Assembly: GCA_013399855.1 (NCBI GenBank)
Contig: VXAY01004974.1
Span: 62,001-126,000 of the forward strand
DNA from: Oxyruncus cristatus
Taxonomy: Eukaryota; Chordata; Aves; Passeriformes; Cotingidae
DNA length: 64,000 nt
Direction: 5' to 3'
In this document: positions 56,601-63,675 of the stretch, piece by piece
How positions within the stretch are numbered: position 1 is the stretch's first letter
Layout of the letters: every line of letters starts with the position of its first letter
Position numbers and translations under genes: made by a program
Notes under the pieces: generated by a model
Told to the model about the DNA's origin: nothing
The model's database searches: none
The model's input: the letters and a program-made list of their open reading frames with translations, nothing else

Positions 56601-59600
56601 TTAAACATTCTTGCCTGATTTTTATCCAGTAACCTATCAGTTGCTGAGAATATCCAATACTTCAAAATGAAATAATTGCCAAATTTTACATTGTTAGACT
56701 GGGCACTGAAATATAAGATGCAAAAATCCACTGCTCTCTCCCTTAATAGAGTATGTAGTTGTTGATGCTCAGTGTACCATTGTTCTGCTCAGAGCTAGGC
56801 TGGTTTGAGGTTTATGTGACAACTACTCTTGGCCATTAAAATTTTCGTTCTTGAAATATTTATTTCCTTAGGGACCACGATGCATAAGGCTTTGTGTGAG
56901 AGAATTGAGTTTTGTTTTCTTCATATGTGTGATTTTGCATTGTCCTAGAAAATTTCATAACATGAAACTCTTTCACATCTTACTTCACGAAGCTTAAGGG
57001 ATTAGATATCATCATGCAGTCCTCCTATCTCCCTGATCTAGCTGCTGTCATGAAATCCATTATAGAAAGACCTTATAGTAGGAGTGACTGGTCAAATAAC
57101 CACAACAGCCAGTGACCAGAATAATGCAACATGCCCCACATAACATTCTGTCCACTCACCAAAGGTAGTGTTCCTGGAAGTGTGCATCTCCTTGTGTGCA
57201 AAACATGTACTGGCTGCCATCAGGCTGTGCTTTCAATAATCACTGTTCAAACTTTCAGTCTAGTTTAAGTAAGCGTAGAAAATACAAGACTTTGCAAACT
57301 CTCTCCTGCTGAGGAATCTTAACTGCAGTTCCTCTTGACAAAGAGACAGCACAGTCTCATATGAGATGGGACATTGGACTGTCACTCAGAACACAGGTAT
57401 TTGCTTTCCAGCTTTGATGCTCATATGTTGTGTCACTGTGGGCAAGGTGCTCCAAGTGTTTGTACCTCAACTACCACTGTGTGTTGAGTGGGATCTGACA
57501 CATACCATAGTCACACTGCACGAAGGAAATGCTGCTTGGAGTCTCAGTGCCGTAAAAGATTACAGACTATAATGAGTGAGATTTTTGATTCTTAAGGGCA
57601 ACAAGCAGGCATTAACGTGTTCTGTCCATTTCACGCTTTGTCCATCTTTGAGGACCCAGGGAAGATATTCGAGAAGACAAAGCATGGGATGAAGCATGGA
57701 GATGTAGTTTCTAGTCAATGAGAACTACCAACTCAAGACAGCTGCAGCTCCTGCGTGTCTCTGTTCTTTTCTGTGTGCTGGAAAAAGACTGGAGTTGCAT
57801 GTCCCTGAAAAACCCTTCAGGATATAGAAGTAAAAACCATTTTGCAAGGACAAATAAAGAGAAGCATGTGTATATTTCAGGGGTGTTTCTATTGTCTGTC
57901 TGTCCATTTGCTGTAGGTGAACATTTCATGCTTCCATGGAAGACTGAACATTTCAGTGCCATTAATTTCCTTATCTGTGGAGACCATAAATACAATATTG
58001 CTTTTACTAGGCAACTCTGACATTGATAACAGACATTTATAGAACATGTTCGGAAATTAGTATGTTTCGCTTAAATGGACTGTCAGTGTAATGACTTTAA
58101 CAATAATACATGAGGTGCAGTGATTTTGTCTTATGAAGAGAACTGTGTTCCTACTGCAGTGCTGCTCTGAAAGTGTCTTGTTTCTTTCTTTGATAATCTG
58201 GTTTTTTTTGCAGGAGAAGGACCGAATTTTTCGAACTTGTCAGTAGAGGTGGTTATGATTGGAATGTAAAAAAACACCGAGAAATATTTCGGTGAGCGCT
58301 ACTATTTCTTGCTTTCTAGTAATTTCAAAGTATAGCTATATTTGTTGAAGGAATTTCATATATTGTGGAGTGAAGGTTTGGAATAATAAGAGAAAGTACC
58401 TTGTTTTAAAAATATGATCCATGAAATTAAATATATGGTAGGATTTCTAAATATCGGCAAACAGCTGCAATTAATCGGCATGACTTCACCTTCTGCATTC
58501 CTATTTCTGCCTTCACATTCTGTCATGTTTTCTTCCCCTTCTCCCAGCCTCACCAGTTACTGTTCAGCCCTTCTGCTCTTTTTGCCGAAAGCATCAGTAT
58601 TCAGCCTTAAGACACAAAGATCTTTCTTGTCCGTTTCCCCACTCCCTCCTCCTCTCGGCTGATTTCTTTCACTGGCCATGCTTTTCTCTGCTCTTCCAGT
58701 CTGTACCTGGGAATTTGCATACACACAGCACTCTTCTAGCCCTCAAGAATGCCCTGAACATGCATCCTATTGAAAACCTCAGACTTTGTGGGTGGTTTAA
58801 TCACGCTTTTTAGACAATAAAATGTGTGTATTTGCGTATGCATGCCTAATTATGTCTCATTTTATCTGAAATTTCATTAAAATTCTGTTTTCTTTTGGTC
58901 TTTTGACCAAAATATTGGTCATTTTCTATTTTCCATACCATTTCACCCACTCCTAATTTTAGATTCAGACAATATATTTGATGCTTCATTTTCAGTGCCC
59001 TTGTTCTTCATTTAAACTTTCTTAGACTTTTATCTGCATCATGTACTATACATAAACGCTTTCTACAGCTGAATGGTTTCTTTCTCCTAATGCATATAAA
59101 ACATGGTTGTAGCTAGGTATTAAACTACAGTGGAACCATATAGCTCATAGTAAATCTTAAATTTTTATTGTAGATGAGCAGTAGAAACTGCTTAAACAGT
59201 GTCTGGGATGCCTCTTGTGATTATAGGCTCTCTTGCTACAGCAGTCACTTACAAATAGGCATATAAATTAATCCAGTTGCAGGTGTTATTATGTAATAAT
59301 ACCCTTACTTATATCATGTGAAGCACATGCTTTCTAATATATTATAGGTGTTAATGTAAGTAGTGCTAGAAGTATTGCAAAATTGGCAGTTACTCCCTTG
59401 CAACATCGTTTCTTTTCTAGTGTGCAATGCACAATACCAAAATTCATCATCTTATGACCTGCAACACACTAGACTTCCGAGGCACAATTGTGATGTAAAA
59501 GCCATGCTGATGGCTGAGATTTCAAACATGTCATTCTTTTCTGGAGGAAAAGAGGGTGCCAGGCCTGACATTTTATATACGTATTATTTATTTATGCATC

Positions 59601-62600
59601 CAGAGCACAGTTGTTTAGAAATCCAACAAAGGTTGATTCAGCTTGTATTGTTCATTTCTGTTTTTCAGATCAATGCTAATGACAGCCTGTGACCTTGGAG
59701 CTGTGACCAAACCGTGGGAGATTTCAAGACAGGCAAGTCATGATTAATAGCAGGGCTGGGAGGAGGCGGGACTGGCGGGACAATATTCCCAGGGCCCTGG
59801 CTTACAAGGGACCAAAACTGGAATCAATTTACAGCAGTATTAATGCTATAAAAAAAATAGCAGGGGGTTCCTGCAAAAAATGCTTTATTGCATAATCTTT
59901 GCCTATACACATGCTGGTGTGTACATCTGGCTTTAAAGCATCTCTTCTTACTAACCTTTTAAATCCATATCCAAAAACGGATGAATTAGACAAAGAAGTC
60001 ATTACCCACATGTAGCTGTCCTTACTTGTTTTATTCCAAAGTTTTCTTTATCAGTGACAGAATCTTCTCTAAATCAGAAATACCAACAGATGAGCTGCAA
60101 ACTTCAATTAACATAAAACTTCGGTACATATGATATGAGAAATGTGATCATTTTCTTAACGATGTTGAAAAAAATGCTAGTATAGAGCTTTATCATCTTC
60201 AAGTTAGAAACAAACAAATAAGAATTCAGGGTTCTGCTATTGAGTAGGTTCTTTAGAAATATACATAAAACGTGGGTCCAGCACTGGCAAACAAGTACAA
60301 TATGAGAAAGCAACATGACCCAAAAGTCTTGTCCTTTGCTCCAATATTTTCCCCTCTTCTAGACATCCTTCCTTACCCAGCATCCATCCTTAATATTTCC
60401 AGTATCCATGCTAATCATTCTCTGTCCTTTACTGAGGTCCAGAACAAGCTAGTAGAAGGCAGAGTGTGTCAGGTTCTGGAGGGATATACAGCATCGAGAA
60501 GCAGATAGAAAATATACCACTTGAGGTGGGTGAGGGTACACACCTGGAGGGAGTTTGGTGTAATAGCAAATTAATAGTTATAAAGATGGGCTGAAAAAGA
60601 GTAAGCTAGACCAGGTAACTAGTGATGCAGGAGCAGCCAGATTTCTTGGAGAAGGATAAGGAAGTAACAAAAGCTGAAAGGGATCTACAAAAGTTACATA
60701 CATATCAGCTGAGTAAAAAAAAACATTTATGGGGGGAGGGCTTCAGCTCAGCTTGCAGTTTTGTCTGGTAAGTCTTTTTTGCTTTTATAAGCAGACCATG
60801 ACAACAGTTCTTCTAAGGCTGTTGCTCTACTTGGCCAGAATAGTGGTCACCTAACATGGAAATCAGGAAAGCTTCTTATATCCTGCAGTGGGAAAACAAG
60901 TCACAAGATTTTTTAGTGCCACCTGGCCACAGCTGCAGTGCGTGCAATCCCTCCTCATTCTTCCTCCTTAACCCTTCTGCATTTTCTTTGACAGCCAAAA
61001 TGTCAGGTAGGGGCTGCTTTCCACGTTGTCAGTCTTTGTACTATGGTGCTGAATTAGTGCTGAAGTCTCTGGAAAACTGGGAGTTTTTTATGCTTGTCAC
61101 TCTTGAGGTCTTTGGATGAAAATTCCCCTGCAGCCTAGTGTACAGGTTTATTTTGTATTGAAAACTCCAGTATGGGATTGATTGAAACATTACCTGGTTG
61201 AGCAGAGGTGCTAATAAATCCACAGAGGCAAGATAGGAAATAGTTGGACCTCAACTGTGCCAAAAGGGAAAAAAAAAACATGAAAAGTGGGGGAGAAAGA
61301 GATTAAAATACCTGAATCAAAGGGAATAAAAGCCACATGTAGGAAGGAAAAAGATCAAAACAGATAAAATAAGAGGGAAAGGGACATGAGGAGAACAGGA
61401 TCAGAATAGCAGAGAGACAGGCATGATACTATGTCTTGATTATTTTTATACAATACACTTGGCAAACCTTTAATTGCTGCTGAGTTGTTAAATTATTCCT
61501 CTATCTGGAATATTGATCCAGAATTTTATTAATGCAGTGGGATTACATACATGATAAAGTTCCAAACTATGCTACCCTGGCTCAAGATTTAAGAGTACTT
61601 TGCAATATCACCTCACCTACTTCCAATTTATTTAGGTACTCTTATTTCAACTATAACAATCTTAGGATTTGTGAATGTTACCTACCATGCAGTTGCTAGA
61701 GCAAGAAATTTTGAGATTTTATGAAGTTCAGGTTCTCTGCTTAGTTTATCCTCTCATGGCTTGGCATTATGAAACAATTTCCTGGCTTGAAAACAACACA
61801 CAGGCATGACAGGAGCTTTAGAATCTGAATGCCATCTTCAGCAGATTGGTTTCCAGGTTTTTTTCATGTCAAATATTGTACATGCTTACCTTCAAAGCCC
61901 CACACATGACAAGACTACAGTACTATATCAGAATTGCTCACTGTTTGACTTCGTAAAATTCCTCTTGTTTCCATAACCAAATTTGGGGTTAAATCTTGTC
62001 TTCTTCCAAAAAGCACAAATCTCTGCTGTGAATAGAACATCTTTATTCACAAAAGTCAGAAAGACACATTCCAACTTCCAACCTGCCAGTTCTTGATTTT
62101 AAATCGATATGATCATCATAATCTGAGTTTATATTTAGATATCCAGATCCTACAGTGATAACAGTCACAGGGAAAAAAAATAAAGCCTAGTGGGGGAAAA
62201 AACCCCTTATGAATTTACATTAGTTGAAGATAACAGAGGGTATTGGTTAATTAAGTTTCTTTGATAAGTGAAGTTGTTTGTAGAGGGCAAAAGCCTGTAA
62301 ATACCCAGAGAGTTCTTGCATGTTTTGAAAAGCATCTTTACAGACATAATTGTGGATGCCAACAAGAAGCTATAATTTCCCATTCTGTTCTCAGCACTTG
62401 AGTAAGTTGCACATAACTGTGTTGAGTGCTACCTCGACATTGCAGTGTAGTTTCCCCCAGCCAATTCCCTGTCAAAAGGGGTAAATAACTGCCTTTCAGT
62501 GAATATGGCTGTTTAAACCCCCTGTATACTCAGTCCTGAAAACTATATGAACATGTGCCTGACATCAGTCAAATAATGGGGCTTTACAGTTAAGCATGGG

Positions 62601-63675
62601 CTGAAGGCACAGTCTAAGCAGAAACTCATTATCCTAAAAAGTATTTAACAAGAATTCTAATCTGTATCACGATTTATGTTCTAGGCAGCTGAGCTGGTAA
62701 CCAGTGAGTTCTTTGAACAAGGAGACAGAGAAAGATCTGAACTCAAACTCACCCCTTCAGTAAGTTTTTATCACTTGTGAAATAGTTACTAACGGGAATA
62801 GAGTAAGAAAATAGAAGAAAATAGAATAAGAAAATATTATTGGGCTTATTCAGAAAAAGGAAGATTATCTTCCTTTTTGGCCCTTCACCACTTAAAAAAA
62901 AAAAATCAGTAAACTGATGTATTAAGTGTTTTAGGTTGGGAGGTAAGGCCATCAGTTCTGACAGTTATGGCAATGGGTCAAAAGCATGTAGAGTTTTACC
63001 ACATTAATGAGGAATTTTTAAACAAGATCAACTGCTGACCTATTCCGTCATGTATCACTGAGGGAGTGCAGGGACCAGTGAATTGGGCTGATTCCAGAGG
63101 AACAAACTGATAACTGCTCCCAAAATGGATCTGTTGATTTCCTACCCTTTGGATTCACAGTCACAGCTGGTTCTGCAGAAAGGCTCTGTAACTGGGAGGG
63201 AGAGAGCCAGCCCAGATCCATCACTCTTCATTTTGCTGAGCTGGAAAACCCTATGTGAGAAAAGGGAAATTTCTACTCAAAGGTATCTACTTTACATTTG
63301 CACAGGAGGTTTCTTACCAGCTCAGCTCCAACTATGGAGCATTTATTTTACATCACAGAATTATAAAATACAAACACATTCAGCCTAAAAATTCCAAAAC
63401 AGAATTGAAAATAAACAGTTTGTTTTTTATGTCATTGCAAAGCAGTAGGAAGACTGCTGCAAAGATTGATTATGGTTTACAAAGTGTTCTGGTTGTGAGA
63501 ATTTGATCATAGCTGAAAAGTGTTGGATGATGTGTCTGTAAAATACTGCAATGTAATAAAGCATGACAGTTTTGTTCCCTTCTCAATTCAGGCCATTTTT
63601 GATCGGAACAGGAAACATGAACTACCCAGGTTGCAGCTCGAGTGGATTGATAGCATCTGCATGCCATTGTATGAG
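5532..63675 (+). CDS. PDE11A: PDE11A, dual-specificity cAMP/cGMP phosphodiesterase 11A (internal part of gene, 17 exons)
   Basis: Cytosolic cyclic-nucleotide phosphodiesterase that hydrolyses both cAMP and cGMP to 5'-monophosphates. Seen: 17 exons with AG acceptors and GT donors (one GC donor) join in frame to 525 codons, about residues 358-882 of human PDE11A4 by recall. Order: end of GAF-A, linker helix, GAF-B (about 402-558), linker, class I catalytic domain. Catalytic residues present: the HNWRH motif (about H664 general acid, H668 metal), HDLDH (about H704/D705 metal), the Asp of ACDLGA (about D816, metal) and the Gln of LQLEW (about Q869, purine clamp). Known for the family: it acts as a dimer, and cGMP binds GAF-A. 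Missing: the start codon and N-terminal exons to the left, and the last exon (about 52 residues) with the stop codon to the right. No frameshift or premature stop was seen, so the gene looks functional. Identity rests on near-complete match to recalled PDE11A rather than PDE5A or PDE6. Confidence 0.97.
5622..7748 (+). other. PDE11A: PDE11A intron 1 of window
   Basis: 2127 nt, gtaagt donor and atgcag acceptor, phase 0. I saw no repeat, conserved exon or RNA gene. Short ORFs on both strands are of chance length. Confidence 0.85.
7749..7889 (+). CDS. PDE11A: PDE11A exon (window exon 2): inter-GAF helix and start of GAF-B
   Basis: 141 nt, 47 codons, phase 0 to phase 0; acceptor atgcag, donor gtaagt. 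Encodes [20 protein letters not shown], then the [20 protein letters not shown] segment, ending ESP (about residues 388-434). This is the long helix that links the two GAF domains plus the first strand of GAF-B. It looks almost identical to the human protein from memory. The open frame continues both ways into intron, but the splice signals and protein match set the boundaries. Confidence 0.96.
7890..11281 (+). other. PDE11A: PDE11A intron 2 of window
   Basis: 3392 nt, phase 0. AT-rich. The only repeat-like trace is a short attctgtgattct-type string near 8703-8715, too short to assign to CR1. Otherwise nothing identifiable. Confidence 0.85.
11282..11346 (+). CDS. PDE11A: PDE11A exon (window exon 3): GAF-B; lacks the human PDE11A1 start Met
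   Basis: 65 nt; enters in phase 0 and ends two bases into a Ser codon (phase 2). Acceptor gtgacag, donor gttagt (weaker than consensus). Encodes [21 protein letters not shown] plus the split Ser, about residues 435-456. Position 445 is Leu (tta, 11312-11314), where recalled human protein has Met, the inferred start of the 490-residue isoform PDE11A1. Confidence 0.94.
11347..15407 (+). other. PDE11A: PDE11A intron 3 of window
   Basis: 4061 nt, phase 2. Starts with a gttagt donor. It contains a TA/TG-rich microsatellite at 11527-11598 about 180 nt after the donor. No other feature recognised. Confidence 0.85.
11527..11598. repeat. TA/TG-rich microsatellite
   Basis: Alternating purine-pyrimidine run of tatatg, gtgtgtgtat and (ta)n units, about 72 nt, in intron 3. 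Probably length-polymorphic. Confidence 0.9.
15408..15540 (+). CDS. PDE11A: PDE11A exon (window exon 4): GAF-B core
   Basis: 133 nt; the first base completes the Ser codon opened in the previous exon, then 44 codons follow and the exon ends in phase 0. Acceptor ttgatag after a long T tract, donor gtaaga. Encodes [20 protein letters not shown] and later [12 protein letters not shown], about residues 456-500. SDAYQDPRF is a typical strand-turn of cyclic-nucleotide PDE GAF domains. Human Met461 is Val (gtg) here. Confidence 0.96.
15541..17966 (+). other. PDE11A: PDE11A intron 4 of window
   Basis: 2426 nt, phase 0, AT-rich. Nothing identifiable beyond splice signals. Confidence 0.85.
17967..18042 (+). 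CDS. PDE11A: PDE11A exon (window exon 5): GAF-B
   Basis: 76 nt; 25 codons plus the first base of a Gly codon (phase 1 end). Acceptor tttcag, donor gtaaga. Encodes [18 protein letters not shown], then NSTHQII, about residues 501-526. The SVLCVPIW strand is a core GAF signature. Compared with recalled human, one change is visible (NSN to NST). Confidence 0.95.
18043..19461 (+). other. PDE11A: PDE11A intron 5 of window
   Basis: 1419 nt, phase 1. The stretch around 18420-18790 is more GC-rich than its surroundings, but I recognise no element in it. Confidence 0.85.
19462..19529 (+). CDS. PDE11A: PDE11A exon (window exon 6): GAF-B NKFDE-like motif
   Basis: 68 nt; two bases complete the split Gly, then 22 codons, ending in phase 0. 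Acceptor tctaaag, donor gtaaga. Encodes [19 protein letters not shown], then LFE, about residues 526-548. The Asn, Phe and Asp spacing corresponds to the NKFDE motif that supports the GAF fold, with Arg in place of Lys. The exon is too short and split to appear as a long open frame. Confidence 0.95.
19530..19889 (+). other. PDE11A: PDE11A intron 6 of window
   Basis: 360 nt, phase 0, donor gtaaga, with a long pyrimidine-rich tract (from about 19857) before the acceptor. No other content. Confidence 0.88.
19890..19982 (+). CDS. PDE11A: PDE11A exon (window exon 7): C-terminal helix of GAF-B
   Basis: 93 nt, 31 codons, phase 0 on both sides. Acceptor attttag after a strong pyrimidine tract, donor gtatgt. 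Encodes [20 protein letters not shown], then [11 protein letters not shown], about residues 549-579. It closes GAF-B and starts the helix toward the catalytic domain. It holds the first in-frame Met downstream of the two Mets lost relative to human (445 and 461). Confidence 0.95.
19983..23262 (+). other. PDE11A: PDE11A intron 7 of window
   Basis: 3280 nt, phase 0. Very AT-rich. It carries a probable CR1 3'-tail remnant at about 20960-21040. The block 20700-20910 is open on both strands, an effect of base composition. Confidence 0.85.
20960..21040 (+). mobile_element. Possible CR1 3'-tail remnant
   Basis: Sequence runs gagctggactcag and ends in cttctgtgattctgtgatc, matching the (attctgtg)n terminus typical of CR1. 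Too diverged upstream to be sure. Confidence 0.35.
23263..23313 (+). CDS. PDE11A: PDE11A exon (window exon 8): 51-nt linker exon
   Basis: Smallest exon of the window: 51 nt, 17 codons, phase 0 on both sides. Acceptor gaggcag, donor gtaaga. Encodes [17 protein letters not shown] (about residues 580-596), the connector between GAF-B and the catalytic domain. It lies just before the 19.5-kb intron. Skipping it would keep the frame. Confidence 0.93.
26985..27046. repeat. Ancient interspersed repeat-like piece
   Basis: Contains taacctggcccca, then taatgggaggtttgccactg, then atttcagcaggat. This resembles a phrase I recall as recurrent in turtle and crocodile genomes (cctggcccc, caatgggagttttgccattgacttca). 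The exact family is unknown to me. Confidence 0.35.
33120..33135. repeat. T16 homopolymer
   Basis: Sixteen T in intron 8, followed by gcattcctcc. No adjacent element recognised. Confidence 0.9.
34789..34830. repeat. Imperfect GGTTTTT tandem repeat
   Basis: Units gggtttttga, ggtttttggg, gtttttattt and gtgggtgttc repeat about four times. Strand-asymmetric G/T-rich DNA. Confidence 0.7.
36012..36027. repeat. ATA trinucleotide microsatellite
   Basis: About five ata units (ataataataataataa) in intron 8. Confidence 0.85.
36765..36855 (+). mobile_element. CR1 LINE 3'-end fragment
   Basis: Contains ggactggctggtctcaaaaa, then ctcccttccaacccaaatga, then gtctgtg. This is the characteristic CR1 3' UTR phrase (ggactagatgatctt..., ggtcccttccaaccca, attctgtg). 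Diverged and short; the upstream limit is uncertain. Confidence 0.75.
42831..42977 (+). CDS. PDE11A: PDE11A exon (window exon 9): N-terminal helices of catalytic domain
   Basis: 147 nt, 49 codons, phase 0 on both sides. Acceptor attttcag; donor gtaacc is weak. Encodes [20 protein letters not shown], then [20 protein letters not shown] and VQKFKIDYE, about residues 597-645. These are the first helices of the PDE fold. It is paired with the next exon across an intron of only 103 nt. Confidence 0.96.
42978..43080 (+). other. PDE11A: PDE11A intron 9 of window (103 nt)
   Basis: Very short intron, phase 0, donor gtaacc, acceptor aatttcag. Its length is not a multiple of three. Retention shifts the frame and gives a stop at 43089-43091, just inside the next exon. 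Confidence 0.93.
43081..43188 (+). CDS. PDE11A: PDE11A exon (window exon 10): HNWRH catalytic motif
   Basis: 108 nt, 36 codons, phase 0 on both sides. Acceptor aatttcag, donor gtaagt. Encodes [20 protein letters not shown], then [16 protein letters not shown], about residues 646-681. In HNWRH the first His (about 664) is the general acid of PDEs and the second (about 668) binds the catalytic metal. An isoform lacking this exon would be catalytically dead. Confidence 0.97.
44708..44723. repeat. T16 homopolymer followed by cag
   Basis: Sixteen T then cag at 44724-44726. It mimics a strong 3' splice site but could equally be a reverse-oriented poly(A) tail next to the CpG-rich patch. Confidence 0.9.
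44760..45035. promoter_or_regulatory. CpG-rich patch in intron 10
   Basis: By eye about 20 CpG dinucleotides fall within about 270 nt (for example ggcgaaggcgggcagcgccg and cctcgccgagcggtgtccgc), against a CpG-poor, AT-rich intron. It is preceded by T16 at 44708-44723 and followed by a tataaa string at 45019-45024. It may be a small CpG island (enhancer or non-coding promoter), or the GC-rich body of a minus-strand retrocopy whose poly(A) is the T run. Function not shown. Confidence 0.45.
45424..45442. repeat. 19-bp near-perfect palindrome
   Basis: aagccctttaaaggggctt, self-complementary apart from one extra g, 0.4 kb after the CpG-rich patch. Confidence 0.7.
46051..46127. repeat. Long imperfect inverted repeat (hairpin)
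   Basis: Left arm 46051-46083 pairs with right arm 46092-46127 around an 8-nt loop (46084-46091). Core pairing: gaatgacc (46061-46068) with ggtcattc (46108-46115), and cataactca (46071-46079) with tgagttatg (46099-46107). Outer pairing tcac with gtga and agaaa-type stems continues. With internal loops the pairing can be traced to about 46038-46143. It could be a MITE-like relic or a structured intronic RNA. Confidence 0.7.
47155..47200. repeat. Ancient interspersed repeat-like piece, second copy
   Basis: gtgaaatcatgccccaatg, then aaaatcaatgggatttggga, resembles the same family as the piece near 27000 (gtgaaatcctggccccattg, aagtcaatgggag). Very short. Confidence 0.3.
48317..48426 (+). CDS. 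PDE11A: PDE11A exon (window exon 11): HD metal-binding signature
   Basis: 110 nt; 36 codons plus two bases of a Lys codon (phase 2 end). Acceptor gctctcag, donor gtaagc. Encodes [20 protein letters not shown], then [16 protein letters not shown], about residues 682-718. [10 protein letters not shown] is the class I PDE signature; its His and Asp (about H704/D705) coordinate the metal ion. Changes from recalled human are conservative (D to E, T to S, V to I, V to L). Confidence 0.97.
48427..51306 (+). other. PDE11A: PDE11A intron 11 of window
   Basis: 2880 nt, phase 2. It contains open frames of 157 codons (plus) and 159 codons (minus) that resemble no family I know. No repeat identified. Confidence 0.85.
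51307..51397 (+). CDS. PDE11A: PDE11A exon (window exon 12): catalytic domain, EHHHFNH
   Basis: 91 nt; one base completes the split Lys, then 30 codons, ending in phase 0. Acceptor gtttcag, donor gtacaa (weak). Encodes [20 protein letters not shown], then [10 protein letters not shown], about residues 718-748. [10 protein letters not shown] is conserved throughout class I PDEs and lines the metal site. Confidence 0.97.
51398..54406 (+). other. PDE11A: PDE11A intron 12 of window
   Basis: 3009 nt, phase 0, weak donor gtacaa. It holds a degraded CR1-like piece at about 52255-52372. The rest is AT-rich without recognisable content. Confidence 0.85.
52255..52372 (+). mobile_element. Degraded CR1-like LINE fragment
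   Basis: gacagctcaatttgtttagc, followed by cta, aligns with the CR1 ORF2 terminus (gagctcagcttgtttagcct), translating to QLNLFSLG before in-frame stops; an aaaggtgat step follows as in CR1. Boundaries and subfamily are unclear, and chance similarity is possible. Confidence 0.4.
54407..54507 (+). CDS. PDE11A: PDE11A exon (window exon 13): catalytic domain, ILATDL
   Basis: 101 nt; 33 codons plus two bases of a Glu codon (phase 2 end). Acceptor attatag, donor gtaagt. Encodes [20 protein letters not shown], then [13 protein letters not shown], about residues 749-782. The ILATDL element is shared by PDE5, PDE6 and PDE11. Confidence 0.97.
55319..55463 (-). mobile_element. SINE with tRNA-Ile head and CR1 tail (TguSINE1-like)
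   Basis: Read on the minus strand, about 55463 to 55389 resembles tRNA-Ile: an intact A box (ttagctcagttgg, 55443-55455), the anticodon-arm region, and a degraded B box (ggttttgatccc, 55399-55410, where ggttcgatccc is expected). From about 55385 down to 55319 it continues into a CR1-like 3' end (gatccttgtgggtcccttcc region) and finishes with two attctgtg units. A tRNA-Ile head on a CR1 tail is the known structure of TguSINE1 of passerine birds. It is about 145 nt, so near full length, and B-box decay suggests an old inactive copy. Family assignment is from memory. Confidence 0.8.
56020..56229 (+). mobile_element. CR1 LINE fragment, end of reverse-transcriptase ORF2
   Basis: The frame starting at 56057 encodes [20 protein letters not shown], then [14 protein letters not shown], then [17 protein letters not shown]. 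This matches the recalled C-terminal region of avian CR1 ORF2 ([20 protein letters not shown], then the CALAAQKA region). The fragment stops abruptly at about 56229 in unrelated sequence and has no 5' part. It is an inactive, 5'-truncated remnant in PDE11A intron 13. Confidence 0.8.
58214..58291 (+). CDS. PDE11A: PDE11A exon (window exon 14): catalytic domain, variable surface segment
   Basis: 78 nt; one base finishes the Glu, 25 codons follow, and it ends two bases into an Arg codon (phase 2). Acceptor tttgcag, donor gtgagc. Encodes [20 protein letters not shown], then HREIF, about residues 782-808. It shows the most differences from recalled human of any exon here (K to R, E to G, I to V, N to K, D to E), all in a loop between conserved helices. 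Confidence 0.95.
58292..59668 (+). other. PDE11A: PDE11A intron 14 of window
   Basis: 1377 nt, phase 2, donor gtgagc. Begins pyrimidine-rich around 58480-58660. Nothing identifiable otherwise. Confidence 0.87.
59669..59732 (+). CDS. PDE11A: PDE11A exon (window exon 15): second metal-site Asp; followed by a GC donor
   Basis: 64 nt; one base completes the split Arg, then 21 codons, ending in phase 0. Acceptor tttttcag. Encodes [20 protein letters not shown] plus Gln, about residues 808-829. The Asp of ACDLGA (about D816) completes the metal-coordinating set. The donor reads CAG then gcaagt, a GC donor in an otherwise consensus context. No GT nearby gives the correct protein join, so this is called a GC-AG intron. 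Confidence 0.94.
59733..62684 (+). other. PDE11A: PDE11A intron 15 of window (GC-AG type)
   Basis: 2952 nt, phase 0, starts gcaagt and ends gttctag. It contains a purine-rich stretch at about 61260-61430. No repeat or exon recognised. Confidence 0.87.
62685..62759 (+). CDS. PDE11A: PDE11A exon (window exon 16): catalytic domain, FFEQGDRE loop
   Basis: 75 nt, 25 codons, phase 0 on both sides. Acceptor gttctag, donor gtaagt. Encodes [20 protein letters not shown], then KLTPS, about residues 830-854. EFFEQGD followed by a basic residue is a class I PDE hallmark. A second AG four bases into the exon would break the frame, so the first is used. Confidence 0.95.
62760..63591 (+). other. PDE11A: PDE11A intron 16 of window
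   Basis: 832 nt, phase 0. A purine-rich imperfect repeat lies at 62797-62840, shortly after the donor. Otherwise nothing seen. Confidence 0.87.
62797..62840. repeat. Imperfect purine-rich tandem repeat
   Basis: agagtaagaaaatagaagaa then aatagaataagaaaatatta: two to three copies of an agaataagaaaata-like unit shortly after the exon 16 donor. Confidence 0.6.
63592..63675 (+). CDS. PDE11A: PDE11A exon (window exon 17): substrate-pocket glutamine; last exon in window
   Basis: 84 nt, 28 codons, phase 0 on both sides. Acceptor caattcag, donor gtaatt (weak). Encodes [20 protein letters not shown], then SICMPLYE, about residues 855-882. The Gln of LQLEW (about Q869) is the invariant glutamine that clamps the purine and is required by all class I PDEs. 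The final exon must lie beyond 64000. Confidence 0.96.

Larger units (their letters stand above)
54508..58213 (+). other. PDE11A: PDE11A intron 13 of window
   Basis: 3706 nt, phase 2. It contains the tRNA-Ile/CR1 SINE (55319-55463, minus) and, about 560 nt further, a CR1 ORF2 fragment (about 56020-56229, plus). Confidence 0.87.
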
